A DNA stretch of 33,417 nt from NCBI GenBank assembly GCA_001567115.1, contig LMZT01000162.1, positions 1 through 33,417 on the forward strand, read 5' to 3'. Shown here piece after piece: positions 25,943 to 33,417 of the stretch. The notes under the pieces were generated by a model that searched no databases, had not been told where the DNA came from, and saw nothing but the letters and a program-made list of their open reading frames with translations. Source of the stretch: Candidatus Hinthialibacteria bacterium OLB16 (lineage in GTDB: Bacteria; Hinthialibacterota; Hinthialibacteria; OLB16). Within the stretch, counting starts at the first letter, position 1, and every line of letters starts with the position of its first letter. Made by a program: the position numbers and the translations under genes.

Positions 25943-27064
25943 ATGGCGGCAGAACGAATCCTGGTGACAGGCGGTGCAGGTTTTATTGGCTCTTTTCTGG
26001 TCGATCGACTGGTCGAGCAGGGGGAAAAGGTAACGATCCTGGATTGCCTGGATCCTCAGGTCCACCCTGCAGGGAAACCGGATTATCTCAACCCACATGC
26101 CGAGTTCATCCAGGGAAATGTCCTGGATCGAAATCTTCTGGCTCAGATCCTGAAGCGGGTTGATGTGGTATATCACCTGGCATCGGCGGTCGGTGTGGGC
26201 CAATCCCAGTACCAGATCGAACATTATGTCAGCGCCAATACCCAGGCCACCGCTGTCCTGCTGGATGTGCTGGTCAATGACAGGCCCGCGGTTCGAAAAG
26301 TGGTTGTGGCTGCCAGCATGTCCAGTTATGGCGAAGGACTCTATGAAGCCCCCAGCAATGGTGTAAGGCTGCGTCCCGGGTTGCGTCCGGAAGCACAACT
26401 GGCACGACATGACTGGGAACCGCGCCATCCTGTTTCCGGAGAGGTTCTTCACCCCATCCCCACTCCGGAGAGTGAGGTTTTTCAGAGCAATTCGATCTAT
26501 GCGATGACCAAAGCCCATCAGGAGGAAATGACTCTGCTGATCGGCAAGACCTATTCAATCCCATCGGTAGCGACACGGTTTTTCAATGTGTTCGGGCCGC
26601 GCCAGTCGCTTTCGAATCCATACACCGGGGTGGCCGCAATCTTCATGAGCCGCCTGAAAAATAATCAGCCCCCGGTCGTTTATGAGGATGGCAACCAGAC
26701 ACGTGATTTTATTTCAGTCCATGATGTCGCCCGTGCCCTGGCAATGATCAAGGATAATTCCGCGGTGGATTATCAGGCTCTCAATGTCGGAACCGGAAAG
26801 CCCATCGAAATTGCCGAGGTCGCCCGAACGATCGCGCGTGTGTGCGATAAGCAGATCGAGCCGGACATCCAGATGAAATTCCGCAAGGGTGATGTGCGCC
26901 ACTGCTATGCGGATATCACCCGAATCCAGACACTGCTCGGCTGGAACCCTCAGGTGAAATATGAGGAGGGGATTCGGGAGCTGGTCGCCTGGTCGGAAAA
27001 AGTTGAGGCGGAAGACCATTTTGAGCAGGCCTCCGCCGAGTTACGGGCCAAGGGGCTGCTCTGA
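25943..27064 (+). CDS. NAD-dependent epimerase/dehydratase (extended SDR)
   Basis: A 373-aa extended SDR acting on a nucleotide sugar, of the UDP-glucose 4-epimerase type. GGAGFIG (10-16) binds NAD; the catalytic Ser lies in AASMSSYGEG and the Tyr-Lys pair is Y186-K190 (YAMTK). RFFNVFGPRQSLSNPYTGV, DGNQTRDFISVHDVARAL and LNVGTGKPIEI complete the family pattern. An insertion between the Ser strand and the Tyr helix reads APSNG and RHPVSG. In the subgroup I recall, this place has two Cys-x-x-Cys pairs, so a zinc site appears lost here. Strong ribosome site (GGGAGGG) and an ATG at 25943. It may supply UDP-sugars for envelope glycans; the exact sugar is unknown. Confidence 0.88.
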   Translation: MAAERILVTGGAGFIGSFLVDRLVEQGEKVTILDCLDPQVHPAGKPDYLNPHAEFIQGNVLDRNLLAQILKRVDVVYHLASAVGVGQSQYQIEHYVSANTQATAVLLDVLVNDRPAVRKVVVAASMSSYGEGLYEAPSNGVRLRPGLRPEAQLARHDWEPRHPVSGEVLHPIPTPESEVFQSNSIYAMTKAHQEEMTLLIGKTYSIPSVATRFFNVFGPRQSLSNPYTGVAAIFMSRLKNNQPPVVYEDGNQTRDFISVHDVARALAMIKDNSAVDYQALNVGTGKPIEIAEVARTIARVCDKQIEPDIQMKFRKGDVRHCYADITRIQTLLGWNPQVKYEEGIRELVAWSEKVEAEDHFEQASAELRAKGLL

Positions 27065-27241
27065 CCCGAAAGCCTCTGCACTTGAGATAAAATCCATTCC
27101 TTAAACACAATTCCACCCCTGCTTCTCGAAGGGAAAAATCCCTCTTTCAGGCCGGTTTTCCTTGCAGATCCATACCATTTCCTGTTTGAAGAGAAAATGC
27201 GAGTTTCTCCAGACGTAAACCGGTATTTCTAAAAATAATGC

Positions 27242-27269
27242 TTGACAAATCCACCCCTTGCCGTATGTT
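27242..27269 (+). promoter_or_regulatory. Sigma70-type promoter for the secreted repeat protein
   Basis: A perfect TTGACA (27242-27247), 16-base spacer and TATGTT (27264-27269). The first 12 bases, TTGACAAATCCA, are identical to the recN promoter. Transcription should start near 27276. Confidence 0.6.
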
Positions 27270-27363
27270 TATGGCGGAGCCTCACTGATATTTCGTTGCC
27301 TGGATTTTCATTGAGAACCTTAAGATACTAAAAAAATAAAGGAGGTGGTGAGAGGGCACACAG

Positions 27364-27429
27364 ATGAAGGTCAATTCCCGGACATGCAGGCTGTTGTCCC
27401 GGAAGAATCTCGAACGGCGAGATAAATGA
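27364..27429 (+). CDS. Possible 21-aa leader peptide
   Basis: An ATG at 27364 with GAGGG seven bases upstream opens a 21-codon ORF rich in Arg and Lys (RTCRLLSRKNLERRDK). Its TGA overlaps an ATG at 27426 (ATGA), which is in frame with the following secreted protein. Such coupling fits a leader peptide, but the ORF is short enough to be chance. Confidence 0.28.
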   Translation: MKVNSRTCRLLSRKNLERRDK

Positions 27430-27464
27430 TGATGGCATCAGATTGTAATCGGAGGTCGAACCAA

Positions 27465-29000
27465 ATGAGATTATTCAGAACACTTTGCACAGTTGCTTTC
27501 ATGCTTCTCCTTGTTATTGCGATTCCAGGTGCATCCGCAGTGGACTATCAGGTCCTCTGGGAAATACCCTTCAATAACACAGGAACATGGTCCCCGATCC
27601 AATTCCCGGATCTGCCTGGAGATACCGGGTCTCTGGCACAATCATTCCAGACAGCAACACCGATCGTTGGGATTCGAATTCACAGCCCCTCCTGGAGTGG
27701 CACGGGCGCTGGATACCGGATGCGCCTGTTCGCCTGGAACACCGATTATGCCACCTCCATTACTGGAACTGTTTTAGGTGAAAGAGTTCTTGTCAATTAT
27801 CCGGACAATGGTGCCCATGAGCTGACCCTGCCAGCGGCTGTGCCGGCTGGATCTTACCTGCTGGTCACCGATCAACCGGTTCCCGGAACAGGTGCTGCAG
27901 GGCATTGGGGTTGGAATGCATCCACAGCGTATGGGAACCCGATTCCTTCGGCGTTTTCGAATGGTGAACCTGTCGATGGCCTGGTCTTCCAAATCCAGCT
28001 GGGAACCGCTGTTGAGCGAATTTATGAAACAGTTGAAGATTTCTTTACTGTGGGTGGCACAGCCCCTGCCTCATTGGCAGCTTATCCTAAAATCGGGCAG
28101 CGCTTCACAGCCACTCAACCCTTCGAAGGTGTCGAGGTGAACGGCCCGACATGGAGTACCAATGGCCAGAAAGGCATGACGATCCGCCTTTACAACTGGG
28201 CTGGATCCTATGCCGCCACTGTGGCCCAGACCCCGCTCCTGACCTCAGTTCTGACCGCCCTGAACGACAACTTCTGGCATCCCTGTGTTGGAACGACCAC
28301 CTACCCGCCTGGGGTGTATTTCTTCGAACTTTCTGATCCGACCAACCCGGGGAACCCGGGGGATCTTCAGGTGGGCGCATGGATTGAAATGGAAAGCACC
28401 TATGCGGATGGCGAAGCTTATCTGAATGGTGTTTTACAAACCGGTGGATTTGTCTGGAAACGTGTATTCGCACATGAAAATCCAGGCGCATGGACACCCT
28501 TCGCTTTTGTAGGTTTCTACCCCGGGGCCAGCCTGGCCCAGACAGTTGAAACCACCGAACCAATCTATGGAATCGGCTTCCAAAGTCCCTCCTGGAATGG
28601 AACCGGCGCTGGTTACCGGATCGGGTTATATAATTGGAATACCGATTTTGATACCTCTTACAACGGAACTCCAATCAAAACCCAAACTTTCGCCAACTAC
28701 CCTGACAATGGTACCAACAAGATGCTTCTGGATAATCCAGTTCCTCCCGGAAACTACCTGTTCATGACTGATGAACCGGTCCAGGGAACTGGCAATGCCG
28801 GTCACTGGGGATGGACGGGATCACCCTTCAACACGGGTGGAGATGTCCCCAATTCATACTTTGACGGGGTGAAAGGCACCGATTTCTATGATGCCCCGGT
28901 TTTCGATGTTTATTATGCAGTTCCAGGAGAGGGTGGACCGGATGTCAAGTCTCGTTCGGTTCGCAATCCTGCCAGCATTATTGAGTGGAGCCAGTACTGA
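27465..29000 (+). CDS. Secreted protein with three related beta-rich repeats
   Basis: A 511-aa exported protein. The signal peptide (TLCTVAFMLLLVIAIPGASA) is followed by three related units of about 150 residues. Unit one has SPSWSGTGAGYRMRLFAWNTD near residue 74, then VNYPDNGAHELTL and GHWGWN. Unit three repeats it almost exactly 300 residues later (SPSWNGTGAGYRIGLYNWNTD, ANYPDNGTNKMLL, GHWGWT). Unit two is divergent (GPTWSTNGQKGMTIRLYNWAG near 227). High aromatic and Gly content and few charges suggest beta-sandwich, perhaps sugar-binding, modules. The ATG at 27465 has GGAGGT eight bases upstream; ATG 27426 in frame is an alternative. Own promoter and terminator: monocistronic and probably well expressed. 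Family not recognised. Confidence 0.8.
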   Translation: MRLFRTLCTVAFMLLLVIAIPGASAVDYQVLWEIPFNNTGTWSPIQFPDLPGDTGSLAQSFQTATPIVGIRIHSPSWSGTGAGYRMRLFAWNTDYATSITGTVLGERVLVNYPDNGAHELTLPAAVPAGSYLLVTDQPVPGTGAAGHWGWNASTAYGNPIPSAFSNGEPVDGLVFQIQLGTAVERIYETVEDFFTVGGTAPASLAAYPKIGQRFTATQPFEGVEVNGPTWSTNGQKGMTIRLYNWAGSYAATVAQTPLLTSVLTALNDNFWHPCVGTTTYPPGVYFFELSDPTNPGNPGDLQVGAWIEMESTYADGEAYLNGVLQTGGFVWKRVFAHENPGAWTPFAFVGFYPGASLAQTVETTEPIYGIGFQSPSWNGTGAGYRIGLYNWNTDFDTSYNGTPIKTQTFANYPDNGTNKMLLDNPVPPGNYLFMTDEPVQGTGNAGHWGWTGSPFNTGGDVPNSYFDGVKGTDFYDAPVFDVYYAVPGEGGPDVKSRSVRNPASIIEWSQY

Positions 29001-29023
29001 TCAAATCTGAAGGCCGATTCAGG

Positions 29024-29059
29024 AAAGGGCCGTGGGGCAAACCCCTGCGGCCCTTTTTG
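29024..29059 (+). terminator. Rho-independent terminator
   Basis: Twenty-four bases after the secreted-protein stop, AAAGGGCCG-T-GGGG pairs with CCCC-TG-CGGCCCTTT around a CAAA loop, followed by TTTTTGTTTCTT. The GC-rich stem and T-tract make it the best terminator in the window. Confidence 0.88.
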
Positions 29060-29116
29060 TTTCTTCCGTTGTGGCTGCTGGAATAGAAAGGACAGGCGCC
29101 AGGAAAACGCGATGGT

Positions 29117-29614
29117 TTATTCTTTGCGCAATCCGGAGGCGATGCTCTTGCTGCGTTCAATCGACTGTAAAGCCAGGTAATTCTCACCAAATTTATCGAG
29201 GTTGGCCAGCTCGATATCATACTGGTCGAAATGGCGCTCTTCATCCGACACCAGTTCTTCGAACAGTTTTTTGGAGATGGAATCGGCTTTGGAAGAGCAC
29301 TCATTGGCCCACAGGTTATAGTCCCGGGCACTTTCCTCCTCCATCTTTGCAGCCAGCTGGAGCATTGATTTGACATCCACGAACTTCTGGGTTTTGGCGG
29401 ATGTCTTCATTTCAACATCCCCTTTAAGGAACAGGATTCGTTCAGCCAGCTTTTCGACATGGATCATTTCTTCAATGGCGGTCCGCTTGAAGAGAGAAGC
29501 GAGCAGATCATAACCCTGATCATCACAGTGAAAATGGAAATACATGTACTGGTGCACCGCGGTCATTTCATCGGCAAGGGCTTTGTTGAGTAAAACGACA
29601 CTTTCTTTGTGCAT
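29117..29614 (-). CDS. bfr: Bacterioferritin
   Basis: A 165-aa iron-storage subunit that assembles into a 24-mer shell, oxidises ferrous iron and stores it. Every ferroxidase ligand lines up with E. coli Bfr at an offset of two: E16, E49, H52, E92, E125 and H128, with Tyr23 beside the site. Met50 matches the heme ligand Met52. The ATG at 29614 has AAGGAG nine bases upstream; an open frame continues upstream but covers the palindromic repeats and is not coding. It is transcribed toward the secreted-protein terminator, which lies between the two stops. No bacterioferritin-associated ferredoxin is nearby. Confidence 0.94.
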   Translation of the reverse strand: MHKESVVLLNKALADEMTAVHQYMYFHFHCDDQGYDLLASLFKRTAIEEMIHVEKLAERILFLKGDVEMKTSAKTQKFVDVKSMLQLAAKMEEESARDYNLWANECSSKADSISKKLFEELVSDEERHFDQYDIELANLDKFGENYLALQSIERSKSIASGLRKE

Positions 29615-29686
29615 ATCGGCGATCTCCTTTTCAGAAGGATACGGTGTGCATCCAGCCGGATCAAGGCGAACGGGTGCGGGCTGCCA

Positions 29687-29720
29687 GTTTTCGGTAGGGG
29701 CACAGCATGATGTGCCCAGG
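29687..29720. repeat. Palindromic intergenic repeat, copy B
   Basis: TTTTCGGTAGGGGCACA, then GCATGA, then TGTGCCCA. The arms GGGGCACA and TGTGCCC pair around the GCATGA centre. It is a direct repeat of copy C, starting about 44 bases earlier. Confidence 0.65.
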
Positions 29721-29731
29721 GAGATCACCCA

Positions 29732-29765
29732 TTTTCCGAAGGGGCACGGCATGACGTGCCCCTAC
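29732..29765. repeat. Palindromic intergenic repeat, copy C
   Basis: AGGGGCACG pairs exactly with CGTGCCCCT around GCATGA, flanked by TTTTCC on the left and AC on the right. It shares the core and the TTTTC lead with copy B and, in reverse complement, the core of copy A at the window start. It could be a REP-type element or a bidirectional transcription end, though it lies upstream of both genes. Confidence 0.68.
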
Positions 29766-29947
29766 ATGGCAGGGTCGAAAGAGGGGGTAAAAGGTGCGAG
29801 GCAGAATGAGATCTCGAGGCGTTTTTGAACCTTTTGGATGCAAATATTTCTGAATCTGATAAACATCAACGATGTATTTGTGCAACAATACGGAACTGGA
29901 ATCGGTTGCCACTGCAGAGGGTGGAAAATTGGAAGGAGGCAGATGGA

Positions 29948-32023
29948 ATGATTTCGTTCAGATCCTTTATGTCAGGCGTATTGATCCTGGTACTGGCCGC
30001 AATAACACAGGAGGCATATCCAGAAATGGCGGGTTCAACAGGTCATGATAAAGAGCCGGCCAAGCAGCTGGCAAATGAAATTTTTAATGCCGAAGGGACT
30101 TTTTTCTCTTTTCTCTCTGGAGAGAAGAAATCGGCCGAAATCATTCCTACCTGGAAGACCGAACGTTCAGAGAAAAGTCTCGATGAAAATCGAAAACAGT
30201 TGATACTGACCTTTGCCGAGCCTCAGTCCGGCCTGGTCATACAGGGTGAAGCGATTCAGTACACGGATTTCCCGGCCATCGAATGGGTTTTCAAGATCCG
30301 TAACGAGGGAAAAGAACCGACGCCGATTCTGGAGAACATCCTCCCGATAGACCTGGGTTTCCCGCTTTCACGTGAAAAAAAGGCAAAGGTGCGTTATGCC
30401 AATGGAAGCGAGTGCCGCCTGGATGATTTTGCGCCTTTCGTCATGTCGCTGGGTCCAAATGAGGATGACCCGCAGGCGGGATGGATTGGAGAAAAGAACC
30501 CCTTTCGCCTGGAATCCAAAGGAGGCCGTTCCTCCTGTGGGCGATTGCCTTTTTTCAACCTCGATCTGGGTACCCATGGGTGGATGGTGGCCATGGGATG
30601 GACCGGAGACTGGTTCATGGAGTTTTACCGGACAGAGGCAGAGGTCCGGATGCGAGGCGGGATGAAAAAGACTCACCTCTCCCTGCATCCAGGGGAGGAA
30701 ATACGCACCCCGCGCATCCTGCTGCTGCACTGGGACAACCAGCCGATCGAAGGGCACAACCAGCTCAGGCAATTTCTCCTGAAACATCACTCCCCACAGA
30801 TAAATGGCAAACGTGCAGAAGTGCCGATCGGGCTGGCCACCTGGGGGGGAAATTACATCAAGAACCATATCGAGCATGGAAAATGGCTCGCCGACAACCA
30901 GCTCCCTTTCGATCTGCTGTGGGTGGATGCCGGCTGGTTCGGAAATGACGAAGCGAAAGAAGGGGCCAATGTCTTCAACAGCCAGTGGGGCGCCTTTGTG
31001 GGGGATTGGCATCCGAATCCGGGATACTTCCCTGATGGGCTGGCTCCGCTCGGAAACTCACTCAAGCAGAACGGGTTGGGATTTCTGCTGTGGCTGGAAC
31101 CGGAGCGAGTCTTCAAAGGGACCTCATGGACTCGTGACCATCCGGACTACCTCCTCGGTCCGGTCGGTGACAACTGCCTCTTCAATCTTGGAAATCCCGA
31201 AGCACGCAGGATGCTGGCAGATTTTCTTGCCGACCTCATCCAGAAAAATGGCCTGACCTGCTACCGGCAGGATTTCAACATGGATCCGAGACCATTCTGG
31301 GATGCCGCCGATGCCCCTGACCGGATCGGGATGGCTGAAATTAACCATATCACCGGGCTGTATGCATTGTGGGATGAGCTGCTCGAAAGATGCCCGAACC
31401 TCCTGATCGACAACTGTTCGAGTGGTGGGAGAAGAATTGATCTTGAATCGATTTCACGCAGCATCCCGCTCTGGCGCAGTGATGTGCAGTGCTGGCCAGG
31501 CTTTGGCACCACCGCCATGCAGGGGCAGACCCATGGGCTTGGCTCCTGGGTGCCTCTCAGCTCGGGTTGCTGCGACCGGGAAGACACTTATGTATTTCGG
31601 AGTGCTCTCGGCCCTGGGATGGTGCTGATCATGTATGAATTTGAGAAAAATATTCAGAAACATTTTTCGGTTGAATGGTTTAAGGACATGCTGGGACAGA
31701 TGCAGCATGTTCGCCCCTATTTTACCGGAGACTTTTATCCGCTGCTGTCCTTTTCCCTTGCAGAGGATGCCTGGTCCGCCTGGCAGTTCAATCGTCCGGA
31801 TCTGAATGAGGGAATGATCCTGGCGCTGCGCCGTCCGAAAAGCCCATTCTCAGCCATGCAGCCCCACCTCTCAGGGCTGGACCCGAATGGGAAATATGAA
31901 CTGGAGGATATCGATACAGGGGCGAAGATGCAGGTCCAGGGCAAAGACCTGCTTGAAACAGGGGTGCAACTCCAGATTGACAATCAGCCCGGTTCAAAGC
32001 TTCTGGTGTACAGGAAGATTTAG
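29948..32023 (+). CDS. Secreted alpha-galactosidase, GH36 family
   Basis: A 691-aa glycoside hydrolase releasing terminal alpha-galactose from oligo- or polysaccharides. A signal peptide (SFMSGVLILVLAAITQEAYP) is followed by an N-terminal beta-supersandwich and the barrel of clan GH-D. Sugar-site motifs include LLWVDAGWFG, NPGYFPDGL and FLLWLEPERV. The nucleophile is Asp442 in CYRQDFN and the acid/base is Asp512 in LWRSDV, 70 residues apart as in other GH36 enzymes; NCSSGGRRIDLE lies between. The C-terminal domain ends GSKLLVYRKI. ATG 29948 is preceded by AAGGAGG eight bases upstream; upstream open frame is non-coding. Export suggests it acts on external galactans or glycoconjugates. It converges on the membrane protein gene. 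Confidence 0.93.
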   Translation: MISFRSFMSGVLILVLAAITQEAYPEMAGSTGHDKEPAKQLANEIFNAEGTFFSFLSGEKKSAEIIPTWKTERSEKSLDENRKQLILTFAEPQSGLVIQGEAIQYTDFPAIEWVFKIRNEGKEPTPILENILPIDLGFPLSREKKAKVRYANGSECRLDDFAPFVMSLGPNEDDPQAGWIGEKNPFRLESKGGRSSCGRLPFFNLDLGTHGWMVAMGWTGDWFMEFYRTEAEVRMRGGMKKTHLSLHPGEEIRTPRILLLHWDNQPIEGHNQLRQFLLKHHSPQINGKRAEVPIGLATWGGNYIKNHIEHGKWLADNQLPFDLLWVDAGWFGNDEAKEGANVFNSQWGAFVGDWHPNPGYFPDGLAPLGNSLKQNGLGFLLWLEPERVFKGTSWTRDHPDYLLGPVGDNCLFNLGNPEARRMLADFLADLIQKNGLTCYRQDFNMDPRPFWDAADAPDRIGMAEINHITGLYALWDELLERCPNLLIDNCSSGGRRIDLESISRSIPLWRSDVQCWPGFGTTAMQGQTHGLGSWVPLSSGCCDREDTYVFRSALGPGMVLIMYEFEKNIQKHFSVEWFKDMLGQMQHVRPYFTGDFYPLLSFSLAEDAWSAWQFNRPDLNEGMILALRRPKSPFSAMQPHLSGLDPNGKYELEDIDTGAKMQVQGKDLLETGVQLQIDNQPGSKLLVYRKI

Positions 32024-32033
32024 AGAAGCCAGT

Positions 32034-33417
32034 TCATGAGGCAGCAGTTGCCGAGGGCGCATGGCCTTTCCTTGTCCCGAAAAGAACCAGGAGGGTCAGC
32101 CCCACTGCACAGGTGGTAAAAATCAGGCCACTGGGGGTGCGGCCTGTCCAGGGCAGCCAGGGAAAGGGAAAATTGAAGAAGGCATAGTTCAGGCTGAAAT
32201 AAAGCCAGGTGGCTGCAAGGAGGGCGATGCCGGCGAATTGCCTGCATGACTGCCCGAGGTCCGCTTTCTTCTTGAAGTAAACCGCAGCGAGGACCGCCAG
32301 AGAAACCGGGAGGATGACATACAGAATCCAGCCCGCCTGAAGCGAAATCGACATCTCTTCATATCCAAGAGAGCGCAATGTCTTTCCGGCAATCGGCACC
32401 AGTGTCACCGGGAAGATCAAAAAATAGGGCCACCAGGCTCCGCCTGTCACAGCCACAATCGGAATGATCGCCAGGATCAATCCATTGTCATAGAGTTCCA
32501 TAATGACAGGAATCTCGATGAACTCAGCGGCCACCAGTAAAAAGCAATGAACCACAAACAGCCCCCATTCCCAGGCAGAGGGAATTGAGTTGTGAGGTTC
32601 GGTTTCTGTGGGGAAATGGATCCGGGCACGATTCAGCCAAATCCCCAGCCCCAGCAGGCTTCCCATGATTGTCCCGAAAGTGATTTCCATCATGTTCCAC
32701 CAGTTCATATATGGATCGAGGGAGACCCAGAATCCATGGTGAAAGACCTCCGGGTTCCAGGCATGGAAAGACTGCAGGCACTGCCCCAGTGGAAACCCGA
32801 GAGCACCACCGAGAAAGCCCCACAGCGCCATGTGAAGTGAGAGGCGGTCTTTACGAATGAGGGAGGCATAAACCACCAGCGCCACGAGAGCGAAGAGAAG
32901 CCCTCCCCAGTATTCATAACGTGGCTTGAGATCCACACCATCCGGGTTCCAGTACCAGGATTCTGAAAAATAAATTCCGGGAAGTTTTTTATTGGCAGGA
33001 TCAAAGGGAGAGTTCAGCAGGAAAATCCCGGCCATGTAAGCCACCAGGAGCCCCCCCATCAGGAGCAGCATCTCTCGATAACGGTATTTCACACCCCCCA
33101 GGCCGATGCCCAGGAAAGCCCCGGCGAAGCTGATCCAGATGCCACCCTTGATCGAGAGTCCAATCATGCCCCACCGCCAGGCTTCCCAATGACCGATGAA
33201 ATTTGCATTCTGTGTCAACCCGATGGTCTGGCCATAGGTCATCGTGCCCCCGATTCCAATGGCGGCAGTGGCCAGAGCGGCTGCCCTGGCAGCAGAGAGG
33301 GATTTGATTGTTGATGGAGCCAGTAAGGAAAACCAGGGTGAGGCTGACCAGAAGCCCGGCGATCATCGCACCGGTTTCATGGCCATACTGGCCGCGAATC
33401 CCCCATCCCATTCCGCC
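32034..33417 (-). CDS. Polytopic membrane protein, 5' end outside window, one frameshift
   Basis: The N-terminus lies beyond the right edge, so the protein is partial (about 460 residues visible). From the edge the frame reads GMGWGIRGQYGHETGAMIAG. The next part, in another frame, reads SLSAARAAALATAAIGIGGT and continues MTYGQTIGLTQN. Removing one A from the AAA run at 33303-33305 (coding-strand) joins them. Further on come IKGGIWISFAGAFLGIGLGG, FDPANKKLPGIYFSESWYW, ALGFPLGQCLQSFHAWNPE and MNWWNMMEITFG, with about ten hydrophobic spans. I recall this as an unnamed family in Planctomycetes-like genomes; function unknown. Its stop is 10 bases from the alpha-galactosidase stop, but the two are convergent and not an operon. 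Confidence 0.72.

Larger units (their letters stand above)
27065..27464 (+). promoter_or_regulatory. Regulatory region before the secreted repeat protein
   Basis: This 400-base gap contains an inverted repeat GAGAAA (27191-27196) with TTTCTC (27204-27209), the promoter at 27242-27269, a leader of about 190 bases, an AAAGGAGGTG at 27338-27347 that has no start codon at normal distance, a short basic ORF at 27364-27429, and the true ribosome site GGAGGT at 27451-27456. The layout suggests control in the leader. I do not recognise a known riboswitch. Confidence 0.45.
29615..29947. other. 333-base divergent intergenic region with palindromes
   Basis: Between the bacterioferritin and alpha-galactosidase starts. 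It holds two palindromic repeat copies (annotated separately) close to the bfr start. The half next to alpha-galactosidase has its ribosome site, GGAAGGAGG, at 29931-29939. I see no clear promoter or iron-box for either gene. Confidence 0.5.

Noticed and set aside
25853-26518. 221-aa minus-strand ORF
   Set aside because: Antisense to the epimerase start, no signals.
27130-27143. Hairpin AGGGA-AAAA-TCCCT as terminator of the epimerase
   Set aside because: Stem of only five pairs and no T-tract after it.
1-33417. CRISPR array, prophage, IS element or defence island
   Set aside because: No regularly spaced repeats, transposase, integrase or phage structural genes appear on either strand.

Overview
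The window is a single continuous stretch of bacterial chromosome (moderately GC-rich, Shine-Dalgarno led genes, several lipoproteins and secreted proteins, so a Gram-negative cell plan). It carries no phage, IS element or CRISPR array. Taxonomy cannot be fixed from the sequence. A GreA fused behind a long TPR protein, the Gfo/Idh and GH36 sugar genes, and a large family-specific membrane protein beginning GWGIRGQ suggest an uncultured lineage near the Planctomycetes/PVC, Hydrogenedentes or Sumerlaeota-type candidate phyla. That placement is inference with low confidence.

Layout. 1-400: end of a palindromic repeat and a tRNA-Arg(CCU). 400-8736, all leftward: a lipoprotein with a PEGA-like domain, a small membrane coiled-coil protein, a BadF/BadG-type N-acetylglucosamine kinase, a Rieske protein, a cytochrome b fused to cytochrome c, acylphosphatase, a radical SAM/SPASM protein, a secreted TPR protein, and EtfB-EtfA. 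8841-10618 rightward: methyltransferase and PfkB sugar-phosphate kinase. 10601-12366 leftward: Gfo/Idh oxidoreductase and an SDR with a pteridine-reductase-like motif. 12550-18499 rightward: HTH-methyltransferase fusion, zinc-ribbon/MshEN protein, M20 dipeptidase, lipoprotein, secreted helical protein. 18525-21011 leftward: TPR-GreA fusion. 21191-23446 rightward: bifunctional Rel. 23465-25203 leftward: RecN. 25204-25942: recN promoter and remains of a PIN-toxin locus. 25943-29000 rightward: NAD-dependent epimerase, then a strongly signalled secreted repeat protein with its own promoter and terminator. 29117-29614 leftward: bacterioferritin. 29948-32023 rightward: secreted GH36 alpha-galactosidase. 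32034 to the right edge, leftward: a polytopic membrane protein, cut by the window edge.

How the genes work together. The Rieske and cytochrome b/c genes make a compact quinol:cytochrome c oxidoreductase, and ETF at the end of the same leftward run supplies electrons from flavin dehydrogenases. Alpha-galactosidase, epimerase, PfkB, Gfo/Idh and GlcNAc kinase point to glycan use. Rel, RecN and GreA are housekeeping stress and transcription functions.

Two things stand out. First, the cytochrome b lacks both histidines that should hold the n-side heme (Cys103 and Tyr205 in their places) while keeping the p-side pair and the PEWY motif. Second, six single-base frame disruptions sit in five otherwise well-preserved genes, all explicable by a homopolymer indel. 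This looks more like sequence error than decay, although a T9 tract in the HTH-methyltransferase could be a true slippage site.
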